A DNA stretch of 64,000 bases, taken from assembly GCF_000949635.1 (NCBI RefSeq), contig NZ_BAFN01000001.1:3779052-3843051 (forward strand), in the 5' to 3' direction. A program made the translations under genes and the position numbers. The stretch is from Candidatus Brocadia sinica JPN1 (GTDB lineage Bacteria > Planctomycetota > Brocadiia > Brocadiales > Brocadiaceae). Each line of letters opens with the position of its first letter. The first letter of the stretch is position 1. Shown in pieces: positions 27,735-36,362 of the stretch. The notes beneath the pieces were generated by a model. That model was given only the letters and a program-made list of their open reading frames with translations, was not told the origin of the DNA and ran no database searches.

Positions 27735-28640
27735 ATGACAACGATGAAAGAAGGTGATTTATACAGAAGTTTGTTGGATAGTCTCTCTGGTGGAATATAT
27801 GTTGTCGATCAGAATAGGGTAATTACTTATGGTAATAAAGGTGCAGAAACGCTTACCGGTTATAAGAACTCCGAGATGGTGGGCAAGTGTTGTAGAGGGA
27901 ATATTCTGATGTATGTGGATGAACAGGGGAGGGACGTTTGTGAGAAAGAATGCATGGCTGCAGAATCAGTCGTTGATGGACGCTCACGGAGTATGGAGGT
28001 GTATGTCCGGCATAAAGATGGCTATCGGATGCCTGTGTTAGTGCGCACGTCACCGATCAGGAATTTAAATGGACAGGTTATAGGCGCTGTTGAGGAACTT
28101 TGCGATAATTCTTCGACGGTTGAGTTTGTTCATAAGATTGAGGAACTTGAAAAGTGCGTCTTACTTGACCCTCTCACAGGACTAATGAAAAGACGTGGAT
28201 TGGAAATGAACCTGCGGTCTGTTTTTAGTGTGATGCATAGACATGGTTGGTCATATGGGATTTTTTTCGTGGATATCGATGAATTTAAAAGAATAAATGA
28301 TGTCTACGGCGATAACATCGGGGATAATGTACTGAAGATGGTGGCAAAGACTCTGCTGAATAGTGTGAGAGCCTCGGATATGGTAGGTCGATGGGGTGGT
28401 GAGGAGCTTATGGTAATTGCTGCCAATGTTGGTGAGGATCACCTGTATAAAATTGCAAATAAGATACGTATTTTAATAGGGCAATCAGGTTTTTCCGTTG
28501 GAGCTGAGAGCGTTCGTGTTACAGTTTCTGTCTGTGCAACCATGGTACAACCAGATGATTCTGTGGATACGTTGCTTAAAAGAATAAACCGTTTAATGGA
28601 GCACTGCAAGGTTTCTGGCAAGAATTGTGTATCGGTATAG
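27735..28640 (+). CDS. PAS-GGDEF diguanylate cyclase
   Basis: A 301-residue cytoplasmic protein: PAS domain at about residues 10-125 (LLDSLSGGIYVVDQNRVITYGNKGAE), then a GGDEF domain from about 140. The active-site motif is GGEEL (221-225), an accepted GGEEF variant, and the product-inhibition RxxD site is RASD (212-215), so it is probably an active, feedback-inhibited producer of c-di-GMP. The PAS domain contains an odd cluster of cysteines (KCCRG, CEKEC). It matters here because three c-di-GMP-I-like riboswitches are in the same window. Confidence 0.92.
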   Translation: MTTMKEGDLYRSLLDSLSGGIYVVDQNRVITYGNKGAETLTGYKNSEMVGKCCRGNILMYVDEQGRDVCEKECMAAESVVDGRSRSMEVYVRHKDGYRMPVLVRTSPIRNLNGQVIGAVEELCDNSSTVEFVHKIEELEKCVLLDPLTGLMKRRGLEMNLRSVFSVMHRHGWSYGIFFVDIDEFKRINDVYGDNIGDNVLKMVAKTLLNSVRASDMVGRWGGEELMVIAANVGEDHLYKIANKIRILIGQSGFSVGAESVRVTVSVCATMVQPDDSVDTLLKRINRLMEHCKVSGKNCVSV

Positions 28641-28684
28641 CCGGATGAATAAATGAAACCAGAAGATATTGCGAATATTTCATT

Positions 28685-29359
28685 TTATGGTAACAATTCC
28701 TTGGGAATACTAATATCGGTTATGATAATCTTCCCCGTATGAACCGGTCCGTTTCCCAAATAAAAACCCCTTTTACTTGCTGCAAAGGTTACGGTTTTTG
28801 TAGCCTTCATGGCGGCACCCAGAATGTTGCCATTATTACAGTCAAGCCCTGAAGGTATATCCACAGATACAATGGGTTTATTCAGGTTATTAACACCCTC
28901 GATGAGTGTTTTAAATGGTTGCCGTACCTCTCCCGAAAGTCCTGTTCCAAACAATGCGTCGATGATGATGTCATAACTGCCCAATTCTTTTAGGACACTT
29001 GCTATTTCTGTAATACCAAGTATTTCTCTAATGGGAATTTTCATAGGCAGGAGTATTTGTAGGTTTGTGCCGGCATCTCCATCCTTTAAGATGTCCGAGA
29101 TATTTGCAACGAGAAAGACATCCACGGGAACGTGATGGTTATGAAGATGTCTCGCTACGACATACCCATCGCCACCGTTATTTCCTTTTCCACATAGAAT
29201 GGCTACTTTTGTCCGCTGAGGATCATCTGTCATTTTTAATACCTCCTCAGCCACATTCCTTCCGGCATTTTCCATGAGGATAAGGCCAGGAATTTTATAT
29301 TCTTCAATGGCCTTTCTATCTAATTCCCTCATTTCTTCACGAGTTAATGACTCTTTCAC
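28685..29359 (-). CDS. nnrE: NAD(P)H-hydrate epimerase (YjeF N-terminal domain only)
   Basis: Repairs hydrated NAD(P)H by epimerising it. The 224-residue protein shows the YjeF_N pattern: LTREEMRELDRKAIEEYKIPGLILMENAGRNVA, ILCGKGNNGGDGYVVARHL, YDIIIDALFGTGLSGEVR and VSVDIPSGLDCNNG. The C-terminal ADP-dependent dehydratase domain often fused in bacteria is absent and no separate nnrD is visible here. Convergent with the diguanylate cyclase gene. Confidence 0.92.
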   Translation of the reverse strand: MKESLTREEMRELDRKAIEEYKIPGLILMENAGRNVAEEVLKMTDDPQRTKVAILCGKGNNGGDGYVVARHLHNHHVPVDVFLVANISDILKDGDAGTNLQILLPMKIPIREILGITEIASVLKELGSYDIIIDALFGTGLSGEVRQPFKTLIEGVNNLNKPIVSVDIPSGLDCNNGNILGAAMKATKTVTFAASKRGFYLGNGPVHTGKIIITDISIPKELLP

Positions 29360-29684
29360 GTCAACAAATCCTCAAGATATTAATTATTAAAATCCGATTT
29401 CAATACGAGATGTTACCAGCGACAGATATTTTCCCTAAACTTCTGTGGCAACCCTAGGTATATTAATACTGTTTACTCTATATTATGGGGGATATGTGCT
29501 ACTTTATAATGTATTTTGTTCGATTCGTCTATCATAAATTTCTTTATATTTTTTGTTTGATAGATTATTATAGTATTATCTTGTAAATACTTCTTTTTTG
29601 AATCATTTGATTGTTTTTGTTTTTTGACTCGTTTTTCCACTTTGAAAGAGATGTTCATTATAGAGGAGTGAAAATATTTATCTC
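29360..29684. other. AT-rich intergenic region
   Basis: Divergent region between nnrE and the adhesin-E-like gene. It is very AT-rich; a 61-codon minus-strand frame at 29473-29658 is Lys/Asn/Ile-rich and looks like chance. Promoters for both flanking genes must lie here. Confidence 0.35.
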
Positions 29685-30089
29685 ATGAAAATATCAATCA
29701 AGTATTTTGCCTTATCATCTCTACTGCTGGGTATTTTTTTCTTTTCTCTCACTGTTAGTGCCAAAGAGGTGAAATGGAAATATTATGCTACTGGTGAAGA
29801 CCGTACAAAGCATTATTATGATCCAGAAAGTGTCGTACATATTTCTGGTAATATTGTTAGGGTATGGGAGAGAACAGTTACTTCTGAGGCATCAACTTCT
29901 CTAACGAAAGAATTAAAGACTTTTCGGGAAATGGATTGTTCCCGACGAAGGTATCGTGTTCTTGAAATGCATGTAGAGTTTAAAGATGGAAGTGAAAAGG
30001 AGCAGTCTTTTTCTAATCCTCGATGGATGGATATTACGCAAAATACGTGGTTAGATACTCTTTATGAGATTTTCTGTAAGGGAAAATAA
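29685..30089 (+). CDS. Exported protein of the surface-adhesin E type
   Basis: A 134-residue protein with a signal peptide (residues 1-26, LTVSA cleavage). The mature part has WKYYATGEDRTKHYYDPESV, NIVRVWERTV and MDCSRRRYRVLEM, the pattern of the small adhesin-E-like family (a Trp-rich strand, YYDP, VRVW, C-RR-). A second Cys near the end (IFCKG) could pair with the first as a disulfide. Function is unknown beyond probable periplasmic or surface location. Confidence 0.7.
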   Translation: MKISIKYFALSSLLLGIFFFSLTVSAKEVKWKYYATGEDRTKHYYDPESVVHISGNIVRVWERTVTSEASTSLTKELKTFREMDCSRRRYRVLEMHVEFKDGSEKEQSFSNPRWMDITQNTWLDTLYEIFCKGK

Positions 30090-30206
30090 AAATTTATAAT
30101 AAGTTCGTTTGTTTATATCAGAAGTTCACCACAACCAAAACACACAAGTATGGAGCATATGAGTGGTTAGCGCTGTTTTGCCGATAAATATGCGGTCACT
30201 AATATA

Positions 30207-30621
30207 TTGTTATTGTTTAATTTTATGCTTGATAAAGAAGGCCTCTATGCATTGGGTGTATTGCCAGAATCGGTGGAATTTCAGGAGGGATTGTCAGTGG
30301 GAGCGGTCTGGAGTGTGTACCGGATGGCAAAGGAATTAGGGATAGAGGAGGCATTGGGGAAGATTTTGAGGGGTAGCTGGCGTTGTGGCAGATATGGAGA
30401 AATACCTTGAGAAGGAGAATTGTTATCTGGGAGAGCATCCGGGGGTATCGGTAACGAAGGCGCTGGATGTGGCAAGGGAAAGGCTCAAGAAACTGAAGCT
30501 TGAGACGTGGGTACAGATAAAAGAGGAAGGTCTTAAACAATTGGCGACCATTTGTTCTGTGGAAGTGCAGGTGAAAGGACAAAAGGCACATTGTCAGAAG
30601 ATATTTTCCAGATGTCAATAA
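30207..30621 (+). pseudogene. Transposase remnant (IS1634-like N-terminal region suspected)
   Basis: Two overlapping short frames: 30207-30410 with LYALGVLPESVEFQEGLSVG AVWSVYRMAKELGIEEALG, and 30385-30621 with Lys/Glu-rich sequence. The first resembles the N-terminal region of IS1634/IS4-type transposases (a hydrophobic strand, 'GAVWxxYxxAxELGI'), but no DDE residues remain. I see no terminal inverted repeats. Assignment is tentative. Confidence 0.4.
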
Positions 30622-30662
30622 TTATACGAAATAAACATGGTATTTAAGAAACAGGATTTCCC

Positions 30663-32192
30663 ATGGAATACATAGTTCTCAACGGTAATGACCTTACCTT
30701 CGATCAATTCATGAAAGGGGTGAGGAATGGGTACCAGGTAATGCTGAGCGATGCAGCCGAGGTAAGGGTGATGAAGGCGCGTGAAACTATACAGTGTGCA
30801 TTAAACTCTAAACGGATTATTTATGGACTGACTACCGGTTTTGGTGCCCTGAGCGATGTGGTTATTTCAAAAGAACAAACAAAACAATTGCAAAAGAATA
30901 TATTGATGAGTCATGCGGCTGGCGTGGGAAACTTTTTGGACGAAGAAACTACAAAAGCTACTCTGCTTCTCAAAATTAACGATTTTGCGAAGGGTCATGC
31001 AGGGATCAAACCAGAGACATTAAGGACGCTTGTAGAGATGTTGAATAAGGGTGTCTATCCTCTGATGCCCGAAAAAGGTTCTGTTGGCGCCAGCGGCGAT
31101 TTGGCTCCTCTTGCCCACATGGCTTTGGTTTTGGTTGGGCAGGGACAGGCCCTTTTTAAAGGTAGGATTTTCAGTGGAAAGACTGCTATGGAAGAGGCGG
31201 GCATTCAGTTAGTTGATCTTGATGCAGGGGAGGGATTGGCCCTCATAAATGGAACACAGGTCATGACGGCCATAGGGGCCATCACGGTCTGTGATGCCGT
31301 GAATTTGCTTAAGGCGGCCGATATAGCTGCTGGGATGAGTTTAGAGGTCTTGCTGGCATCTAATGTTGAACTGGACAAGAAGATCCATGATGTAAGACCC
31401 CATCCTGGCCAGATTATCAGTGCGGATAATCTTCGGCGCATTATCCAAAACAGTGAGATCGTTTCGTCGCATAAGGATTGTTCTCGCGTGCAGGATGCCT
31501 ATTCCATACGATGCTCTCCGCAAGTGCATGGAGCCTCTCTAAATGCCCTTCATTATGCAAGGCGGGTTCTGGAAATTGAGATGAATGCGGCGACTGATAA
31601 CCCTTTGATTTTCTCGGATACAGACCAGATTATATCAGGCGGAAACTTTCACGGTCAGCCAGTGGCGCTGGCGCTGGATTTTCTTGCCATTGGCCTGTCA
31701 GAGATAGCCAATATCTCGGAGAGGCGCACCGAACGGCTGGTAAACCCTCAACTGAGCGGCTTGCCTGCATTTCTTATAAAAGACGCCGGCCTCAATTCTG
31801 GTTTTATGATAGCACAATACACGGCTGCGGCCCTCGTTTCTGAGAACAAGGTACTTGCCCATCCAGCCAGCGTTGACTCTATTCCTACGTCTGCCAACAA
31901 GGAAGACCATGTAAGCATGGGGGCAATTGCCGCGAGGAAATGTCGGGAGGTGCTGAAAAATGCCGAACAGGTGATTTCCATTGAATTGCTGTGTGCTGCC
32001 CAGGCTATGGATCTGTTTACCAATCTCAAGGCGGGTGCAGGAACTATGGAGGCATACCGTCTTATTAGAAAGCACATTTCTCACATGGAACAAGACCGCA
32101 TCTTGTCCGATGATATAAATACGATGTATAAACTGATACACGAGGGCAAAATCCTGAACGCAGTGGAAAGTAAGATCGGCCCGTTAAATTAA
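30663..32192 (+). CDS. hutH: Histidine ammonia-lyase (aromatic amino acid lyase family)
   Basis: Deaminates histidine to urocanate. The 509-residue protein has the MIO-forming Ala-Ser-Gly in GSVGASGDLAPLAHMAL, YGLTTGFGALSDVVISKEQ, ILMSHAAGVG, NGTQVMTA, QDAYSIRCSPQVHG and FHGQPVALALDFLAIG. The SHAAGVG segment argues for histidine rather than tyrosine or phenylalanine as substrate, but selectivity should not be taken as certain. No other hut gene is nearby, which is unusual for a histidine degradation route; a stand-alone role is possible. Confidence 0.88.
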   Translation: MEYIVLNGNDLTFDQFMKGVRNGYQVMLSDAAEVRVMKARETIQCALNSKRIIYGLTTGFGALSDVVISKEQTKQLQKNILMSHAAGVGNFLDEETTKATLLLKINDFAKGHAGIKPETLRTLVEMLNKGVYPLMPEKGSVGASGDLAPLAHMALVLVGQGQALFKGRIFSGKTAMEEAGIQLVDLDAGEGLALINGTQVMTAIGAITVCDAVNLLKAADIAAGMSLEVLLASNVELDKKIHDVRPHPGQIISADNLRRIIQNSEIVSSHKDCSRVQDAYSIRCSPQVHGASLNALHYARRVLEIEMNAATDNPLIFSDTDQIISGGNFHGQPVALALDFLAIGLSEIANISERRTERLVNPQLSGLPAFLIKDAGLNSGFMIAQYTAAALVSENKVLAHPASVDSIPTSANKEDHVSMGAIAARKCREVLKNAEQVISIELLCAAQAMDLFTNLKAGAGTMEAYRLIRKHISHMEQDRILSDDINTMYKLIHEGKILNAVESKIGPLN

Positions 32193-32326
32193 AAAATGCA
32201 AAGGTGTATGAGAATTGAATGATGGATGATGGAATTTGAGAAAGAGGACATTCCTGCGGTTTCTCAATAATTTTAGGAACTAACTAGCTGTGAAAATTTG
32301 TGTCCGAATATAATGCGGGAGGTATG

Positions 32327-32986
32327 ATGAAAATTATTTCTTTTGGCGACATTCATGAAGATACCAGTAATCTTGTAAAGATAAAATCTGATCTGGAAAC
32401 GGCTGACTTGATTGTGGTTTCGGGAGACTTGACAAATTGTCATGGAAAGGCCGAGACGAAAAAAGTACTTGATGCTGTAAAAAAATATAACAAACATTTG
32501 CTTGTACAATATGGAAATATGGACAAGCCGGAGGTGGATGGTTATTTAGCCAAAGAAGGGATAAACCTGCATGGAAATGGCTATATGTTTGGAGATATTG
32601 GCATATTTGGCTGTGGTGGTTCAAGTCCAACACCCTTTCATACACCATCAGAAATTAGTGAGGCGGATATCGAAAGGTTCTTAACAAACGGTTATAACAA
32701 GATAAAAGATGCAAAGTGGAAGGTCATGGTCTGTCACACACCACCCAGGGATACAGCAACTGATATTGTTCGAAGTGGTATGCATGTAGGGAGTCAAACG
32801 GTCAGGGACTTTATCATAAAATATAAGCCCCATGTCTGTATATCGGGCCATATCCATGAATCGAGGGCAAAGGACAAAATCGGTGATACCGTTGTATTAA
32901 ACGCAGGCATGTTCAGGGATGGGTGGTATATCGAGGTTGTTATTGATAAAGGCAACTTATCTGCGGCGCTGAAATCCGTGGCCTGA
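32327..32986 (+). CDS. Calcineurin-like metallophosphoesterase
   Basis: Start chosen at the second of two adjacent ATGs because GGGAGG lies 4 bases upstream. The product (MKIISFGDIHEDTSNLVKI) has the di-metal motifs GDIHE, VVSGDLTN, YGNMD, VCHTPP and SGHIHES in order, a compact 220-residue phosphoesterase of the YfcE/MJ0936 type. Substrate unknown. Confidence 0.85.
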   Translation: MKIISFGDIHEDTSNLVKIKSDLETADLIVVSGDLTNCHGKAETKKVLDAVKKYNKHLLVQYGNMDKPEVDGYLAKEGINLHGNGYMFGDIGIFGCGGSSPTPFHTPSEISEADIERFLTNGYNKIKDAKWKVMVCHTPPRDTATDIVRSGMHVGSQTVRDFIIKYKPHVCISGHIHESRAKDKIGDTVVLNAGMFRDGWYIEVVIDKGNLSAALKSVA

Positions 32987-33051
32987 GTCAGAAGCTTGGG
33001 GATGAGACTGATGAGACGTGTGTTTATTTATGCTAATTCGTGGCCGAATAA

Positions 33052-34128
33052 TTACGGTTCAAGTATCTTGTAGTACAAATCCCTCTGCCTTGCCCTATAT
33101 CCAACATCGTTGATGAGTGATTCTATTTCCTCTTTATCCATCTGATAGCTTACCCCCGCTGCCCTAACCACATTTTCTTCTATCATTGTACTGCCCATGT
33201 CATTAGCGCCAAATTTTAATGAGAGTTGGGCGATTTTTGCCCCTTGTGTGACCCATGATGTTTGAATATTTGGGAAATTATCTAAATAGAGACGTGCAAT
33301 GGCAAGGGTTCTTAAATAATCATAACTTCCGATTAATGCTGTATCCAATTGGGTATTTTTTTGCTGAAATGTCCAGGCGATAAAGGCGGTAAATCCGTCC
33401 GTTTCATCTTGGAGTTTCCGGATTTTATCCAGGTGTTCGATACGCTCCCCTATGGTTTCAACATGGCCAAACATCATAGTTGCTGTGGTTTTCATGTCAA
33501 GTTTGTGCGCCTCACGCATGACATCAAGCCACTCCTGTGCTGTACATTTATTTGGACTCAGAAGCCTGCGGCATCGCTCCACCAGAATTTCCGCACCGCC
33601 GCCAGGGATCGAATCGAGTCCTGCCGTTTTGAGCTTTTGTATGACGTTGCGGACAGGGGTATCATTTAACTTTGAAAAATGTACAATTTCCGGAGGCGAG
33701 AAGGCATGGATGTGGACATCGTATCTTGTCTTAATAGATTGCAACAGGTCTATATAGAAATCCAATTTCAATGACGGATGCAGCCCACCCTGCATAAGGA
33801 TTTGCTTACCACCCAGGGCTAAGGTTTCTTCGATTTTTTTGAATAATGAATCTTTTGGGATGATATAGCCGTCGCTGTGTTCAATATCTCTATAAAAGGC
33901 ACAGAATTTACAACCCGATGTGCAGATGTTGGTGTAATTAATATTCCGGTCGATGATATAAGTCCGGTAATTTTCCGGATGCTTTTTCTTACAGACTTCA
34001 TCAGCCACCATCCCCAGGATGGTAATATCTTTAAGAGAGAACAGCCTTATACACGCCTCAGGAGACAATCTCTCGCTGTTAAGTGATTTTTCAAGGATAT
34101 CTTTAATCTTACCGGATAGAATGGACAT
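33052..34128 (-). CDS. mqnC: Dehypoxanthine futalosine cyclase MqnC
   Basis: Radical SAM enzyme of the futalosine route to menaquinone. The 358-residue protein has YIIDRNINYTNICTSGCKFCAFYR with Cys69, Cys73, Cys76 as cluster ligands, then QGGLHPSLKLDFYIDLL, HAFSPPEI, IPGGGAEIL, TATMMFGH and AWTFQQKNT, all as in MqnC rather than its paralogue MqnE. Located just downstream of mqnA on the same strand. mqnE, mqnB and mqnD are not in the window. Confidence 0.93.
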   Translation of the reverse strand: MSILSGKIKDILEKSLNSERLSPEACIRLFSLKDITILGMVADEVCKKKHPENYRTYIIDRNINYTNICTSGCKFCAFYRDIEHSDGYIIPKDSLFKKIEETLALGGKQILMQGGLHPSLKLDFYIDLLQSIKTRYDVHIHAFSPPEIVHFSKLNDTPVRNVIQKLKTAGLDSIPGGGAEILVERCRRLLSPNKCTAQEWLDVMREAHKLDMKTTATMMFGHVETIGERIEHLDKIRKLQDETDGFTAFIAWTFQQKNTQLDTALIGSYDYLRTLAIARLYLDNFPNIQTSWVTQGAKIAQLSLKFGANDMGSTMIEENVVRAAGVSYQMDKEEIESLINDVGYRARQRDLYYKILEP

Positions 34129-34170
34129 TGTAGTCCCCTAAATAAAAACATGTTGATATTTAAAAAATGG

Positions 34171-34965
34171 TCAGGAGTCATTGAAAACAATCTCTGCACC
34201 TTTGGGGACGAGTCCTGAAGACATCGCATACTGATAAAATGTTTGAAGACCCTTTATTTCTTCTTTGCCCAAATTATAACGAATGGAGTTTGTCAGATAG
34301 TTCAAACATCTCTGTTCTGTTAATTGAAGGCGATGCGATTCAGTAACAGCTAGTTTCCTCACGGACCGAATACCGGCCTCCTTTGCATTTTTTAACAGTT
34401 TGTTTATGCCCGGTATGCGACGGTCTCTTTTCACAACCCAGACGGCATAGACAAAGGGAAGCCCAGTAAATTCAAACCATGCTTGCCCCAAATCCAGGGT
34501 GACGTATTCATTGTCGATGACCTTCATGGCATTATCTCCAATGATGAGGGCTGCATCCGTATCGGTGCGGGAAATATCATATTCCTTGTTCCATTGTGTG
34601 TATTGAGGTGAAAGGTGATATTGTTCCTTCAGGATGATTCTGGTAAGTGCGCAAGAGGTTAAAGAACTTTTGTCTAAGGCAGCAACGCGTATATTGTGTA
34701 TCGGGACTTTTGAAAATATCTTTACGCTCTCAACTGCCCCGCACGAAGATATAGAAATATTAGGAATGATAGCATAATCGCCGCTCCTGAAATATTCTAT
34801 GGAAGGGATGATGGCCACATCGATCTGATCATTGTTCAGCATTGTGGGAAGAAGAGAGGGTACTTCAAATAATAATTCAACCGCGTTTGTTTGCTGGTTT
34901 AATCCATAAATCAATGGCTTGGCGTTCATGTAAGGGACGACACCAAGCCTGAGTTTTTTCGTCAT
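34171..34965 (-). CDS. mqnA: Chorismate dehydratase MqnA
   Basis: Converts chorismate to 3-enolpyruvylbenzoate, entry to the futalosine pathway. The 264-residue protein has a periplasmic-binding-protein-like fold with LRLGVVPYMNAKPLIYGL, VAIIPSIEYFRSGDYAIIPNISISSCGAVESV, ALDKSSLTS, ALIIGDNAM and LGQAWFEFTGLPFVYAVW. Forms an operon with mqnC (42-base gap). It implies menaquinone as quinone, in line with the NrfHA system further on. Confidence 0.93.
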   Translation of the reverse strand: MTKKLRLGVVPYMNAKPLIYGLNQQTNAVELLFEVPSLLPTMLNNDQIDVAIIPSIEYFRSGDYAIIPNISISSCGAVESVKIFSKVPIHNIRVAALDKSSLTSCALTRIILKEQYHLSPQYTQWNKEYDISRTDTDAALIIGDNAMKVIDNEYVTLDLGQAWFEFTGLPFVYAVWVVKRDRRIPGINKLLKNAKEAGIRSVRKLAVTESHRLQLTEQRCLNYLTNSIRYNLGKEEIKGLQTFYQYAMSSGLVPKGAEIVFNDS

Positions 34966-35120
34966 GACACTCTAAATGCTCTTGCCTAAATCAAACTTCT
35001 TGTATAGACTATGATTTTATAAAAGTGTAAATAATTAATTTTATATGACTTTTCTTCATTCTTCAATAAAGAATTATGGTAACCTTCACGAATTGCTTTA
35101 TTATTGAAAGGAATAGAGGT

Positions 35121-35879
35121 ATGAATAATGGAAATGGATTTTATAAGACTGGTTTATTAAAAGGGTTCATTGCATGTGCACTTGTTGCGTTAATCACCTG
35201 TGGTATTACAGTACACAAGTATGTCTACGCAGAGGGACAGACAAAATATAGTAAGGATTTTTTTGACAAGGCAGAGCCAATTAAGGTGAAAGATCCCTTA
35301 GCCAGTATGCTCGGCGCAATGGAAAAAGGGGAGGTGTTTGTTTATACGTATGCCGATGCGGTGAAATTTGCGGGACACTCCTGTCCAGCCGTTGCCGGTG
35401 CCTATAAGTCTACGCAGATTGCATTAAAGGCTTTATACGGTGATGAAATACCGGTAAGGGGAAACATAAGGGTTACCTTTCAAGGAGGTATTGATCACAA
35501 GGTAAATGGTCCGATATCACAGATAGTAACTATGATAACGGGTGCCGCTACGGAGGGCGGATTTAAGGGATTTGGGCCTGTTGGAAAATATGAAAGACGT
35601 AATTTGATGACCTTTGATAAGGACCATACACCCGATCCTATAGCAACTTGTGCTATAACATTTCAAAGAATTGACAATGGAAAAAAGATAGAGGTAATGT
35701 ATTGTGTTGAACATGTACCAGGCAGCGAACGCATGGATAAACTGACACCTCTTGTACTTTCTGGCAAGGCATCTGAGGATGAATCGAAGGAATTTGGTAA
35801 CTTGTGGCAGGAGCGTGTCAAAACAATTCTCCTGAACCCACCCAAAGGGACATTTATCGTAAAAGAGGTCAAGGAGTAA
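35121..35879 (+). CDS. Exported FmdE-like protein
   Basis: Start ATG at 35121 (AGGAATAGAGGT upstream) gives a 252-residue protein with an N-terminal hydrophobic segment (residues 14-35) ending near VYAEG, probably a signal peptide or anchor. The sequence KFAGHSCPAVAGAYKSTQIA resembles the GHxCPG...G core of FmdE-domain proteins, followed by GGIDHKVNGPISQIVTMITGA. Cysteines at the GHSCP site and in IATCAITF and VMYCVEHV could bind metal. No known pathway assignment; it is followed by a small soluble and a small membrane protein, possibly one operon. Confidence 0.65.
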   Translation: MNNGNGFYKTGLLKGFIACALVALITCGITVHKYVYAEGQTKYSKDFFDKAEPIKVKDPLASMLGAMEKGEVFVYTYADAVKFAGHSCPAVAGAYKSTQIALKALYGDEIPVRGNIRVTFQGGIDHKVNGPISQIVTMITGAATEGGFKGFGPVGKYERRNLMTFDKDHTPDPIATCAITFQRIDNGKKIEVMYCVEHVPGSERMDKLTPLVLSGKASEDESKEFGNLWQERVKTILLNPPKGTFIVKEVKE

Positions 35880-35935
35880 TTGCAGAAGCCTTCTGTTGAG
35901 AAATTGGAGTGAAATAATAAAGAGGGTGAATTTCT

Positions 35936-36118
35936 ATGCCGTTTTATAACGACGATGGATCAGAGATCAATCCTGACTCAGTGCCAAAACCGAGTCTGTG
36001 TGTGTCCTATAAAAAGGATGATGATCCAAGGAAGGTGATCCTCTGTCTCTTGACCAGGGCAGACCAGCAAGATCAGGCTGAATTTAAGTGCTTTGCATAT
36101 GTCCCCAGGAAAAAGTAG
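35936..36118 (+). CDS. Small conserved-looking Cys-containing protein
   Basis: A 60-residue protein (MPFYNDDGSEINPD...) with three cysteines and AGAGGGTGA upstream. Lies 57 bases after the FmdE-like gene; its last 20 bases overlap the next small gene. Family not recognised. Confidence 0.5.
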   Translation: MPFYNDDGSEINPDSVPKPSLCVSYKKDDDPRKVILCLLTRADQQDQAEFKCFAYVPRKK

Positions 36119-36350
36119 TGAAAATCCGATCCTCAGAACACTTATTGCAGGGTTAGCCGGAGGAGCAGTTTTAAATCTTGCTATGTTGTTAACGTTCTGT
36201 TTGATTGGATTTGGCTGGAGCGGAGGCGGAATACTCCTTGATCCGTCAGTACAACGCCAAAAGCTTATTGCGGTATGGACGCAGATTGAACCACTACCCC
36301 TCGTGGTTTCTCGTCCGGGTCCAATCATCATCGGACTCATGCTATACTGA
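36099..36350 (+). CDS. Small membrane protein
   Basis: An 83-residue protein from the ATG at 36099 with a strong hydrophobic segment IAGLAGGAVLNLAMLLTFCLIGFGW and a second short hydrophobic end (PIIIGLMLY). The abrupt end within the second hydrophobic stretch suggests that a transmembrane helix has been cut off. Overlaps the previous gene by 20 bases. Confidence 0.5.
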   Translation: MSPGKSSENPILRTLIAGLAGGAVLNLAMLLTFCLIGFGWSGGGILLDPSVQRQKLIAVWTQIEPLPLVVSRPGPIIIGLMLY

Positions 36351-36362
36351 GAAGTATCTGAT

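Noticed and set aside
29473-29658. 61-codon minus-strand frame
   Set aside because: Lys/Asn/Ile-rich as expected for chance translation of AT-rich DNA, and no domain or good start.
30663-32192. Tyrosine or phenylalanine ammonia-lyase
   Set aside because: The SHAAGVG segment next to the active site fits histidine ammonia-lyase better than the HL-type selectivity motif of TAL/PAL, although sequence alone does not settle it.
33349-33757. Overlapping plus-strand frames opposite mqnC
   Set aside because: They are mirror frames of a well-conserved gene and carry no domain signal.
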